IMG/VR virus record: IMGVR_UViG_3300042392_000667
Location: 1-23,775 of that record
Source: a virus
Reading direction: 5' to 3' (one strand)
Length of the DNA: 23,775 nt
Numbering within the stretch: position 1 is the first letter of the stretch; each line of letters begins with the position of its first letter. Shown one piece after another: positions 1 through 6,640 of this stretch. The notes below the pieces were generated by a model. That model did not search any database, had not been told where the DNA came from, and was given only the letters and a program-made list of their open reading frames with translations. The translations under genes were made by a program, and so were the position numbers.

Positions 1-324
1 CACATGCTTGTCGCCTGAGTCGGCTCCCGATCCTAGCGAATAGATCGTAAGCTTCTCCCCAGACTCACCATCAATCAGGTGCCACGAGTACTTGAACGTA
101 AGGATAACCTGCTTGCCAGAGGCAGATGCTCCTTCGCTCAGCTTCTCAATGTCGCCTGGAATGATTGCAATTCCCTTAGCCGAGAGCTTCTCTCGGATTG
201 CGTCGGCCACCTGCGACGCCATGACGTACTTGTACCCCTGGGCGCTGTTGGTGCCGCCCTTCGTGATGTAGCCAATCTCGCCCATCACTTCGGCCAGCTT
301 TCCGGCCAATGTCTTACTTGCCAT
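1..324 (-). CDS. erf: ERF-family single-strand DNA annealing protein, C-terminus missing (partial)
   Basis: The 108 codons to the window edge give an N-terminal fragment without a stop. The pattern fits the ERF recombinase superfamily: KTLAGKLAEVMGEIGYITK, GYKYVMASQVADAIREKL, KGIAIIPG, a beta segment (VILTFKYSWHLIDGESGE), and the GSGADSGDKHV motif typical of the family core. ERF proteins anneal complementary single strands during phage recombination and genome circularisation. AGGAG lies 6-7 bases upstream of the ATG, and the start overlaps the nuclease stop by 11 bases. Paired exonuclease and annealing genes work like lambda Exo/Bet. Confidence 0.88.
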   Translation of the reverse strand, partial: MASKTLAGKLAEVMGEIGYITKGGTNSAQGYKYVMASQVADAIREKLSAKGIAIIPGDIEKLSEGASASGKQVILTFKYSWHLIDGESGEKLTIYSLGSGADSGDKHV

Positions 325-1009
325 TTTCTTCTCCTCTGCACTTTGTGAAGAACTCGCAGTACCCGCAAGGGAAGAGCCAGTTCCCGGTTTTCTTGGACTT
401 GTACTTTTCTTCTGGGAGTCTCCACGGGGGAGTGTCTCGCCATCGCTCACTGTTCAGTACCTCCAAAATCCTCAGAGCCTTATCTCGCCACGACTCATCA
501 ACGATGAACTCCTCGGTGACAAGATCCCCTGCCCTGATGTAAACCAACCTGGCTGAGTAGTCGTGGCCTCGCATGCGCCGCAACGACTCTGCATAGATTG
601 ACGCTTGGATCTGGTGCTCCGGCTTTGGAATGAACTTCCATGCCGAATCCTTAACAGACTTGTACTCAATCAATTCATGTTGGCCGTCCTTCCATTGTAC
701 CACACCATCAGCGTTGCCGCCAAAGTTAAGCTCTGGGATCGATACTGGCACCTCCTCCTCGTAGGAGATCAGATGCTCTGAGCCCCGCAGGCGCTCGTTA
801 AAGGACGTGTTGATGATATGACCACGCTCAAAAATACGAAAGACCCCTTCGTCTCGGACGTCCGTAGGCTCAACGCCATGAGCGTAGTACCACTGTTGCC
901 GTAGGCAGCTCCCGAGTAGGGAGCCACGCCACTTCGCGCTAGCTGGCCGCTCTGTGCGTGTCTTACGGAGGCCCTCATCAAAGAGGTCTCCAATTAGCTT
1001 CCTGACCAT
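314..1009 (-). CDS. Cas4/RecB-like PD-(D/E)XK nuclease with probable 4Fe-4S cluster, 231 aa
   Basis: ATG 1009 is chosen because AGGAGGGG lies about 5 bases upstream; a longer frame to 1108 would run through the hairpin and the HAD gene end. The full RecB-nuclease motif set is visible: H64 (ERGHIIN), D101 (GGNADGVV), E115-x-K117 (LIEYKSV) and Q135-x3-Y139 (QASIY). Four cysteines, C35 (LGSC), C215, C218 and C224 (PCGYCEFFTKC), have the Cas4/AddB-type arrangement that binds an iron-sulfur cluster. The predicted activity is 5'-3' resection of DNA ends, giving single strands for the ERF annealing protein encoded just downstream with an 11-base overlap. There are no CRISPR elements in the window, so a role in adaptation is not indicated. 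Confidence 0.88.
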   Translation of the reverse strand: MVRKLIGDLFDEGLRKTRTERPASAKWRGSLLGSCLRQQWYYAHGVEPTDVRDEGVFRIFERGHIINTSFNERLRGSEHLISYEEEVPVSIPELNFGGNADGVVQWKDGQHELIEYKSVKDSAWKFIPKPEHQIQASIYAESLRRMRGHDYSARLVYIRAGDLVTEEFIVDESWRDKALRILEVLNSERWRDTPPWRLPEEKYKSKKTGNWLFPCGYCEFFTKCRGEENGK

Positions 1010-1035
1010 CGCCCCTCCTGTGCCCCTGATTAGAA

Positions 1036-1065
1036 CCCCCAGCCGGAGGGGCGCCCGGCTGGGGG
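1036..1065 (-). terminator. Perfect 11-bp hairpin after the HAD gene
   Basis: CCCCCAGCCGG and its exact complement are separated by an 8-base loop. The hairpin begins 6 bases past the HAD stop and is followed on the minus strand by TTCTAATC, so the U-tract is weak. It is either an imperfect terminator for upstream transcripts or an attenuator in the leader of the nuclease mRNA, since a candidate promoter lies just before it. Confidence 0.6.
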
Positions 1066-1071
1066 AGAACT

Positions 1072-1425
1072 CTACCCGTTCAGAATGGATTCTACAATTG
1101 CATCCCAATTGTTGTCAAATCTGAGCGCCCTATCGTCAACGTAGGCCTTGGCCACGGGCTTGCCTGCCCCAACCCAGATCTCGTTGTATGGCACACCCCA
1201 GGTGTCCAAGTAGTAGCGCATTTCGTCAATTCTATCTGCTCTGTCTTCAAACTTTTCCCATGCTCGGGCAGAGTGAATGATGATCTTGTATCCGTTAGCA
1301 CGCAGCCTCTCCAAGCCCTCAATAACACCCCTTGCCGGCACGATTGTTCCAAACACTCGCACGGAGATTGTGTCGTCAAAGTCCACGCAAATGTTGCGTG
1401 CGCCCTCAAGGTCTGCGTTGATCAT
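1072..1425 (-). CDS. Small HAD-superfamily phosphatase, 117 aa
   Basis: Motif I is CVDFDDTI with nucleophile D15 and acid/base D17. Motif II is IIIHSAR with S52. The motif III Lys is probably K89 (GKPVAKAY), and motif IV is YVDDRA with D97/D98. All HAD catalytic elements are therefore present. At 117 residues it is a minimal, capless domain similar in size to phage polynucleotide-phosphatase or nucleotidase-like HADs; substrates could be 3'-phosphate DNA/RNA ends or nucleotides. It begins in an ATGA overlap with the exonuclease and has no clear Shine-Dalgarno sequence, so it is probably translated by coupling. A promoter and palindrome for the next gene lie within its last 40 bases. Confidence 0.85.
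   Translation of the reverse strand: MINADLEGARNICVDFDDTISVRVFGTIVPARGVIEGLERLRANGYKIIIHSARAWEKFEDRADRIDEMRYYLDTWGVPYNEIWVGAGKPVAKAYVDDRALRFDNNWDAIVESILNG
1089..1118 (-). promoter_or_regulatory. Sigma-70-like promoter upstream of the nuclease/ERF pair
   Basis: A perfect TTGACA (1113-1118), an 18-base spacer, and TAGAAT (1089-1094; 5 of 6 match to TATAAT) lie on the minus strand inside the 3' end of the HAD gene. A transcript would start near 1082 and pass through the hairpin at 1036-1065 before the nuclease start at 1009. Confidence 0.5.
1094..1112. promoter_or_regulatory. 19-bp palindrome filling the promoter spacer (candidate operator)
   Basis: ACAATTG-GGATG-CAATTGT is a perfect inverted repeat with 7-bp arms and a 5-base centre. 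It spans the spacer and touches the first base of the -10. It also encodes part of the HAD C-terminus. Geometry matches the palindrome at 2194-2212, though the arm sequences differ. Confidence 0.45.
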
Positions 1426-2153
1426 CGGTGAATGCTGTTGATCAGTGGCTTCATCTTTGCGAACACGTCGCGCAATACGAGCACGTCCGCTTCGCAGTGT
1501 TCCACGATTGTACGGAAGGCCTGCTTGCCCTCCTTAGTGTGCCGTCGCTCGGCTTCCTGCCACAGGCGCACGTCAAGCGGCGTCTTGCTATTGTTGGTGC
1601 GGAAATACTTGGAGATGTTCTCCAAGCTGCGTCGCCCGGCACGCATGTGTCGGCCTGTCGCGTACCACATCAAGTCAATGTGCATCTGCGTTCCAATTGG
1701 CCGCTGGCCAGTCTCAAGCAGTCGCGCATTGATGATTGGAAGGTCAAACATCTTCGAGTTCCAACCGACCAGGATATCGTACTGCGCCAGCTCGTCGGCG
1801 ATAGCCTTAACAAGCTTGCTGTCGTCCATCCATGTCTTGCCCTTGTGCGTCTCTAGCGACAGTGTCTTAACGTTACCGTGCTCGTCTGCGACACTCATGC
1901 AGAAGATCGTAGTCCACGAGGAATAGGTAGTCTCCAGGTCGTAGAATGCGATACGCAAGCCTGCGTAGTCACCCTTCGGAACTGACTTAACTACCTGTGC
2001 CTCCTTAGGCGCTTCCGGGTGCGTTGCTGCGTAACGCTTATGCAGCTTCTGCGCCTGGTCCTTGCTGATGTCTAACTGGGCAGCGATCTCCTGAAAGGAG
2101 AGCCCCTTTTCCTTGAGCGCAGCAATGCGCTCAATCGCTCCATCGTTTGCCAT
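1422..2153 (-). CDS. DEDD-type 3'-5' exonuclease (RNase H-like) with N-terminal HTH, 243 aa
   Basis: ATG 2153 is chosen because GGAGG lies 5 bases upstream; an ATG at 2165 would add MEEK but lacks a good RBS. Residues 5-42 form a helix-turn-helix-like segment (LSFQEIAAQLDISKDQAQKL). The nuclease domain starts near 65. Exo I is FYDLETT with D72/E74, Exo II is VGWNSKMFDLPIINARL with D137, D160 lies in HIDL, and Exo III is EHCEADVLVLRDVF with D223. The spacing at Exo III (four residues from H219 to D223) is that of the Y-x3-D class used by PolB and YprB-like exonucleases, but with His in place of Tyr. No polymerase domain is attached. Likely roles are DNA end processing or proofreading in trans. 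The stop overlaps the HAD start as ATGA. Confidence 0.8.
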   Translation of the reverse strand: MANDGAIERIAALKEKGLSFQEIAAQLDISKDQAQKLHKRYAATHPEAPKEAQVVKSVPKGDYAGLRIAFYDLETTYSSWTTIFCMSVADEHGNVKTLSLETHKGKTWMDDSKLVKAIADELAQYDILVGWNSKMFDLPIINARLLETGQRPIGTQMHIDLMWYATGRHMRAGRRSLENISKYFRTNNSKTPLDVRLWQEAERRHTKEGKQAFRTIVEHCEADVLVLRDVFAKMKPLINSIHR

Positions 2154-2172
2154 CTTTTCCTCCATAGCTTAT

Positions 2173-2189
2173 GAAGGGAAGTCCCCTTC
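2173..2189 (-). other. 5' leader stem-loop at the predicted transcript start
   Basis: GAAGGG and CCCTTC form a perfect 6-bp stem with a 5-base loop (GACTT), beginning within a base or two of the predicted start site. A hairpin at an mRNA 5' end can slow decay; the inverted repeat could instead be a second operator. Confidence 0.4.
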
Positions 2190-2193
2190 GCTC

Positions 2194-2212
2194 GGATTAT
2201 ACCACATAATCC
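2194..2212. promoter_or_regulatory. 19-bp palindrome over the -10 box (candidate operator)
   Basis: GGATTAT-GTGGT-ATAATCC on the minus strand is a perfect inverted repeat of 7-bp arms around 5 bases. The right arm includes the -10 hexamer. A dimeric repressor bound here would occlude polymerase. The promoter at 1089-1118 carries a palindrome of the same 7-5-7 geometry. Confidence 0.5.
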
Positions 2213-2225
2213 TACCCTCTGCCGA
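2196..2225 (-). promoter_or_regulatory. Sigma-70-like promoter with extended -10, before the nucleic-acid genes
   Basis: A TATAAT (2196-2201) preceded by TGG makes the extended -10 TGGTATAAT. An 18-base spacer upstream leads to TCGGCA (2220-2225), a 4 of 6 match to TTGACA; an extended -10 tolerates a weak -35. The predicted transcript starts near 2188-2190 and reads into the exonuclease, HAD, nuclease and ERF genes. It lies in the one clear non-coding gap between the structural and nucleic-acid modules. Confidence 0.7.
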
Positions 2226-5073
2226 AATCGCTCGCTTTCACAAGGTCTAGAGTGATCCTCTCCGCCCCGTCTGGGGGGAGCTCAAACCGTACCCCGCCAA
2301 CGATGTAGGCGTCGGTCATCAGGTCAGGCTGGATGGGGTCAGAGAAGTTGACGTTCCTTCTGCGGATGGCAACCTGCACGACGTCACCAAGGAAGAAGTC
2401 CTCAAACGGTCGCACTGTGTCTGGGCCAATCTGGATACTAGCGGTTGATACGTTGAGAATGTCTGAAAGCTTTAGCAGCTGGGAGTCAGCGTACTTCTGT
2501 AGCTCTTCCTCGTCTGCAAAGTTGGCCTGGGTGGAAAGGACTGGGGCGTACCCATACTCTTGGATCGCAGCCTGGCTTTCGGCCAGCTTACCCTGCGACC
2601 TAGATCCAGACGAAGCCGTACTGCTTCCAGTAAGGAATGCTGTTGATGGCACGATTCGCACTGAGTTGCGCAAACGCTTTCCGTCTCTTCGGTAACGGAA
2701 CGCGTCCACGTTGCCCGGGTAGTCAAACAGGAATCGTGGAGAAGAGTCTGTCTTGGCTGGGGCAATGCACAACTTTGCGCCAGGGAACGAAGCCCCGCGG
2801 ATTCCAACAAAGTTAAACACTGTTCTCCATGGGATCTTAATGTCATCAATGATATCCCACCTACGGTTCGCGTCGTCAGATGTCAGCAAGTTGTCTGCCA
2901 TCTCCTTCTCGCACATCTCTCGTAGGAACTCAAGAACAGATTGCCCAGAAGTAAAGTACCTGAGAAGACCAGTGCCGTAGGATTGGCCAGACGCAGTCTC
3001 AGTGCTGAGCCATCCAAACCTTGAGAAGTCTCCTCCGGTTGCCTCAAGCTCTGAGATGTACTCGGTGAAGATATCCTGAATCGTCTTCTTCTTCAGGCCC
3101 ATGATCGAGCTGTCGTTAGGGTCGGTTGACGCCAGCACGCCGTTGAGGTCATGGATTGCCCCAGAGCCGCCGTAGTCTGGGTTCGTGGAGGATGTCTGCG
3201 GAGATACCACTGCAATCTCCACCATAGGGAAAGCGCTAAAGTTGTACTGCAGACCGCTGGTCAAGCAGTTGATTTCGTAAGCATTGGTGGTGTTCTCCGT
3301 TGTCCCAGTAAAGTTCCCGTACACTCCACCAACAGTGCTCAGAGTTGGCGTTGTGCCAGCTGGGGCTAGAACCTCAGCGACCCCTGAGTCATGCTGCCGA
3401 AGCTTAAGGCTCCACTTGAACTGCGCAGGAGTCTCGGGAGTGCCTACTTGAGTCCAAGATCCAGGCCATACGTTGATGGTGCATACCTCTTCCCCTGGGC
3501 TTGAAAGGATGGCCAACTTGATTGACTCAATGTTGAACCTATTGGGGACGTAGTTGTCGTTCTCCCCATCGTACAGCTTCTCAGCGTCGTTGATTGCTGA
3601 GCGCTCAACGAATACTGTGCCGGAAAGCGTGTAGGTCTGCGTTGTCTCGTCGTAGGCTAGGTCAAGCTCATTAGGATCGCCAGCTGAGTTCTTGCAATAG
3701 ATTGCGATTTCTTTACCATCGTGTCGCGAGTAGCTGTTGGAAGTTCGCTGGCCCATGAGTGACTTGGTAGCCTTTGGTCCTTTCTCAAGACCGTTGGCGT
3801 TAACGTTTGTTGCTGGATTTAGGACTTCTGTGTATGTTAGCGTAAGCGACGGCCTGTATGCAGCGCTGTAAAACGTGCTGGCCAATGTGAATCCGTTAGT
3901 CACGATTGACTCGTCGGTATTCTTAAGTCGAAGGCCGTTGTTGGTAGCGCCATTCTTCCAGTCGTCAACAATACTTGTGATACTTGCTGTAATCTTGGTA
4001 AGTGGCACGTTTGTGTGGCTGTTGTACGACACTTCAGTCCCGGCAACGTCGCCTCCCATAGTTCCCCAATCAAGAGTCGTACCGGCATCAACCCATGAGT
4101 TCTCCGCACCAGCAGAGCTGTTAGTAGTCCAGTCGTTTACGCTAACCCTTTGGATTCTAAGGTCACCAGGCGAGCTGTCTGGTATAGTGTGGTCGCCGCT
4201 CTCGTTAGTCTGATACAAGACCAAATCTGCCTGAGTTACTGTTGAGTCGCTATTAAGATTGGCAGGTAGATTAAACTTAACAAACCCTCGTGACGCGTAC
4301 CTGGCAAAAGCCACGGTGCCGCTAGCCCCTCCACCGCCGGTTGAGCCAGACGTGGTGTTAAAATCAAAATACCCAGAGGTTGAAGAAAACGTTCCAACGG
4401 CAGTGATTACCCTAGCACCGTTGATCCTGCTTTGAGAATTTCCGTAGATAAAAACAGTGTCGCCCACTGCAAAGAACGAGGTAGATACACCACTGTAGGT
4501 TACCCTGGCGGTGGTGGTGCTAAGACTCCACGCAATAATGCTGGCAGTGCTAAATACAACTCCAAGTGGAATGTGCTTCTCCGCGTCATTGGAGTTCCAT
4601 CGTCGGTCTGTTAGCGACCCGTCGGTAAGCACAGATGCCGAACGTGACGCTACGATCGTGGTGGGCCCGATTGTCGTCGTTGTTGACTCAGCTTCTGGTC
4701 GCTGAATCGCCGTCTCTGATCCGGACTGAGGCCCGACAAGCTCGGTGTAGTGCATGCTCATCATGGTCATGTAGTCCATTCCTTCGTACACAATTTCATC
4801 GTTGGTGGCGTCGTAGGCAGATAGCAATCCAGCCCCGATGAGCACCCAGCTATTGCCGCTCTTGCGCTCAATCTTGTAGTGCCGGCGCAGTGGGATAAGG
4901 TCTGGGATTAGTGGGTGGTCAATAGGCAAAGTCCAAAATGCGCTGCCGACGTCATTAGCGTATACCTCGGAGCCGATGTTCTTTGCGTCAAAGATGACGC
5001 AAACCTCGTTGCCCACACCCCTGTTGGCACCAATATCAAAGATACGAATGCGTACGCTACTGTTCAAAGCCAT
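2212..5073 (-). CDS. Baseplate-hub/tail-tip protein (Gp37-like) carrying an inserted DNRLRE-type domain, 953 aa
   Basis: Residues 1-120 (for example GNEVCVIFDAKNIGSEVYA, LIGAGLLSAYD, YEGMDYMTM) and 660-953 (IFTEYISELEATGGDFSRFG, SVLEFLREMCEKEMADNLL, PFEDFFLGDVVQVAIRRR, GVRFELPPDGAERITLDLV) resemble the two halves of the siphovirus ReqiPepy6 Gp37-like tail hub. Between them lie about 540 residues. A Thr/Ser-rich linker and small beta module occupy about 125-255. A DNRLRE/CBM96-type domain spans about 260-415 (RGFVKFNLPANL, DLVLYQTN, VSVNDWTT, SITSIVDDWKNGATNNGL, YRPSLTLTY). A further beta-rich part spans 440-655. DNRLRE domains are linked to carbohydrate binding or surface attachment, so the insert may contact host glycans. 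The ATG at 5073 is only 1 base from GGAGG; the in-frame TTG at residue 3 has a normal 7-base spacer and may be the real start. Confidence 0.75.
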   Translation of the reverse strand: MALNSSVRIRIFDIGANRGVGNEVCVIFDAKNIGSEVYANDVGSAFWTLPIDHPLIPDLIPLRRHYKIERKSGNSWVLIGAGLLSAYDATNDEIVYEGMDYMTMMSMHYTELVGPQSGSETAIQRPEAESTTTTIGPTTIVASRSASVLTDGSLTDRRWNSNDAEKHIPLGVVFSTASIIAWSLSTTTARVTYSGVSTSFFAVGDTVFIYGNSQSRINGARVITAVGTFSSTSGYFDFNTTSGSTGGGGASGTVAFARYASRGFVKFNLPANLNSDSTVTQADLVLYQTNESGDHTIPDSSPGDLRIQRVSVNDWTTNSSAGAENSWVDAGTTLDWGTMGGDVAGTEVSYNSHTNVPLTKITASITSIVDDWKNGATNNGLRLKNTDESIVTNGFTLASTFYSAAYRPSLTLTYTEVLNPATNVNANGLEKGPKATKSLMGQRTSNSYSRHDGKEIAIYCKNSAGDPNELDLAYDETTQTYTLSGTVFVERSAINDAEKLYDGENDNYVPNRFNIESIKLAILSSPGEEVCTINVWPGSWTQVGTPETPAQFKWSLKLRQHDSGVAEVLAPAGTTPTLSTVGGVYGNFTGTTENTTNAYEINCLTSGLQYNFSAFPMVEIAVVSPQTSSTNPDYGGSGAIHDLNGVLASTDPNDSSIMGLKKKTIQDIFTEYISELEATGGDFSRFGWLSTETASGQSYGTGLLRYFTSGQSVLEFLREMCEKEMADNLLTSDDANRRWDIIDDIKIPWRTVFNFVGIRGASFPGAKLCIAPAKTDSSPRFLFDYPGNVDAFRYRRDGKRLRNSVRIVPSTAFLTGSSTASSGSRSQGKLAESQAAIQEYGYAPVLSTQANFADEEELQKYADSQLLKLSDILNVSTASIQIGPDTVRPFEDFFLGDVVQVAIRRRNVNFSDPIQPDLMTDAYIVGGVRFELPPDGAERITLDLVKASDFGRG

Positions 5074-5912
5074 GCCTCCGTAAACGTCAATGTTGCGTTA
5101 GACGTGTTGGTATCGCCAATCGTCACGGTGCCAGGATATACCAAGAAATCCCCTGAAGTATTAGCATGAACGACTCGGCAGTTTGTCTGCTGCATCGTGT
5201 CGGTGTCAATGCTAATAGTTCCAGTTTCAACAGCCGTAGCCTGGACAATGCTAGATGTTCCTCCGCCAGACCAAGAGAATGTCACCGTGTCCCCAGCAGT
5301 GCATGATGCCTTGGAAAGGATGGGGTAAACAGCTGCCGAGCCGCGGTGCTGTGCGGTTCCAGTGCTAAGAGACTTTGACGTCGTCAGGAACTTCTTTGGA
5401 TTTGGGGCAATGAACCTAAGGGTAGCTGGCTGAGAGAACCCGTCGGTCTCCTTGCCGATTGAGTTGCGCCGTCCGACGTTGTAGGTCGGCAAGGCGGCTG
5501 GTCGACATAGCATGTCTAGCTCAATGCCGCCAGGGAAGTCTGCGGCCATCTCCCAGCTTGGCTGGAAGAAGCGCAGGGATCGTACACCGAATTCCGCAGA
5601 AAAGTCCAGTGGCATTGGCTGCATGGCCGCAGTAAGCTGGTCAAGCTTGTCCCAGAAATCCCCCATAGTCTCTCCGTATACTGAGACTAGGATATCAATC
5701 GTGCGTGCGCCAAGGTAGGCTTCGGTAACGGTTGCACCGTCTCGGAGCGCTGCCTTGTCAACAAATCCCTGGGCAGACACCGAAGCGTATGCAGCAGACT
5801 CCACCTTAAACCCCGACAGGGGCGCTGCGCCAACTCGGACGCCAGCTAGTGAGTTGATATCAAGGAACGTGTTTGTTCCAGTCTGGATCTTGATCGGCCT
5901 ATTGAAATCCAT
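5064..5912 (-). CDS. Distal tail (Dit)-like protein, 282 aa
   Basis: Dit proteins form a hexameric ring joining the tail to the baseplate hub. Residues 1-140 look like the N-terminal belt domain (LDINSLAGVRVGAAPLSGF, then EAYLGARTIDILVSVYG and FWDKLDQLTAAMQPMPLDF). Residues 145-282 form a galectin-like beta domain (ATLRFIAPNPKKF, AVYPILSKASCTAGDTVTF, GDFLVYPGTVTIGDT, ending LTFTEAWL). The order connector, Dit, hub supports the call. GGAGG precedes the ATG by 8 bases, with TAATG at the junction. The stop overlaps the hub start by 10 bases. Confidence 0.7.
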   Translation of the reverse strand: MDFNRPIKIQTGTNTFLDINSLAGVRVGAAPLSGFKVESAAYASVSAQGFVDKAALRDGATVTEAYLGARTIDILVSVYGETMGDFWDKLDQLTAAMQPMPLDFSAEFGVRSLRFFQPSWEMAADFPGGIELDMLCRPAALPTYNVGRRNSIGKETDGFSQPATLRFIAPNPKKFLTTSKSLSTGTAQHRGSAAVYPILSKASCTAGDTVTFSWSGGGTSSIVQATAVETGTISIDTDTMQQTNCRVVHANTSGDFLVYPGTVTIGDTNTSNATLTFTEAWL

Positions 5913-6577
5913 TAGCCAAGCCTCCGGATCTTTCTGATTCTAGACATGAGGCGCTCAAAGCGCTGGCGTGCAATCGTGTAGTTCTGACCAATCATCGGCA
6001 CAGATACGTCGGTTGCGCCAGAGTTTACCTGCCACTGCTGGAACATCGTTCGGTCTGCCATGAGCTTGAAGAATGCCTCAGCCTGAACGAAGAATCGTAC
6101 AGCCTGCTCGGCGTTGACGTCAAGTGTGTCCACGGTCCAATCCCCGTACCCTACGACTCGTAGGTGAGAGGTGCTTGGGGCGATGCGCCCGGGCTGGAGG
6201 TAAACCGTTGAACCATGGATCTCCCAGCCGCTGTATGGCCCCCATCCGTTAGCTGGGTCAAGCGTGTCGTTAATGTCAAACCACTCTTTAATTGGGCTGG
6301 AGGTACTATCAATACGGTACTTCATGGAGTCGATGCGGATGACTGAATCCATGCCAGCTGGGAGTGCAATACTGATTGCCTGGAATGAGGTAAGAATCTC
6401 TGGGACCGCAACCGTTGACACAAGCTCGCGAGGGTATGCCCGAGAGATCTCAGGCAAGGCCAAGTTTACCAGGTCTTCTAGCTCGGCGCTGCTCCAGGTT
6501 CGGTCTACGCCGTCAGACGTGCCGGTATCCCGAAGGTCCCTTCTAATCTTCTGCATGAGTGTGTCAATAGCTGCCAT
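5912..6577 (-). CDS. Head-tail connector/adaptor protein, 221 aa
   Basis: It is the first gene after the capsid and comes immediately before the Dit-like gene, where head-completion adaptors usually lie. The N-terminus is helical and similar in style to gp6-type adaptors (IDTLMQKIRRDLRDTG, WSSAELEDLVNLALPEISRAYP). A beta-rich middle follows (GWEIHGSTVYLQPG, HLRVVGYGDW), then C-terminal helices with a strongly basic end (RFERLMSRIRKIRRLG). These adaptors attach beneath the portal ring. AAGGAG lies 6 bases before the ATG, and the stop is shared with the next start (TAATG). The family assignment is by context and fold impression. Confidence 0.7.
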   Translation of the reverse strand: MAAIDTLMQKIRRDLRDTGTSDGVDRTWSSAELEDLVNLALPEISRAYPRELVSTVAVPEILTSFQAISIALPAGMDSVIRIDSMKYRIDSTSSPIKEWFDINDTLDPANGWGPYSGWEIHGSTVYLQPGRIAPSTSHLRVVGYGDWTVDTLDVNAEQAVRFFVQAEAFFKLMADRTMFQQWQVNSGATDVSVPMIGQNYTIARQRFERLMSRIRKIRRLG

Positions 6578-6590
6578 TATTTCTCCTTAA

Positions 6591-6630
6591 GAGGACCCGG
6601 CCGGGTCATAATCCCGGCCGGGTAGTCCTC
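6591..6630 (-). terminator. Strong stem-loop between capsid and connector genes
   Basis: A 15-bp stem (GAGGAC plus CCGGCCGGG with its complement, interrupted by a 3-base bulge) closes on a 7-base loop (ATTATGA on the minus strand). It sits 10 bases past the capsid stop and just before the AAGGAG of the connector gene. There is no U-tract, so it is not a classical intrinsic terminator. It may lower downstream transcription, act with a factor, or protect the 3' end of a capsid mRNA. Confidence 0.65.
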
Positions 6631-6640
6631 TACGCTCTGA

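Noticed and set aside
79-348. Plus-strand frame of 89 codons
   Set aside because: It lies opposite the ERF gene, whose minus-strand reading has clear family motifs, a good RBS and correct overlap with its neighbour.
691-705. TGGTACAAT on the minus strand inside the nuclease gene as a promoter
   Set aside because: The -10 is imperfect and there is no acceptable -35 at 16-18 bases; it is explained by coding sequence.
1-1009. CRISPR adaptation function for the Cas4-like protein
   Set aside because: There are no repeats, cas1 or cas2 nearby; the ERF neighbour indicates phage recombination.
1428-1926. Two long plus-strand frames opposite the exonuclease
   Set aside because: No RBS or recognisable motifs; the opposite strand has all the DEDD exonuclease motifs. 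They are codon-structure shadows.
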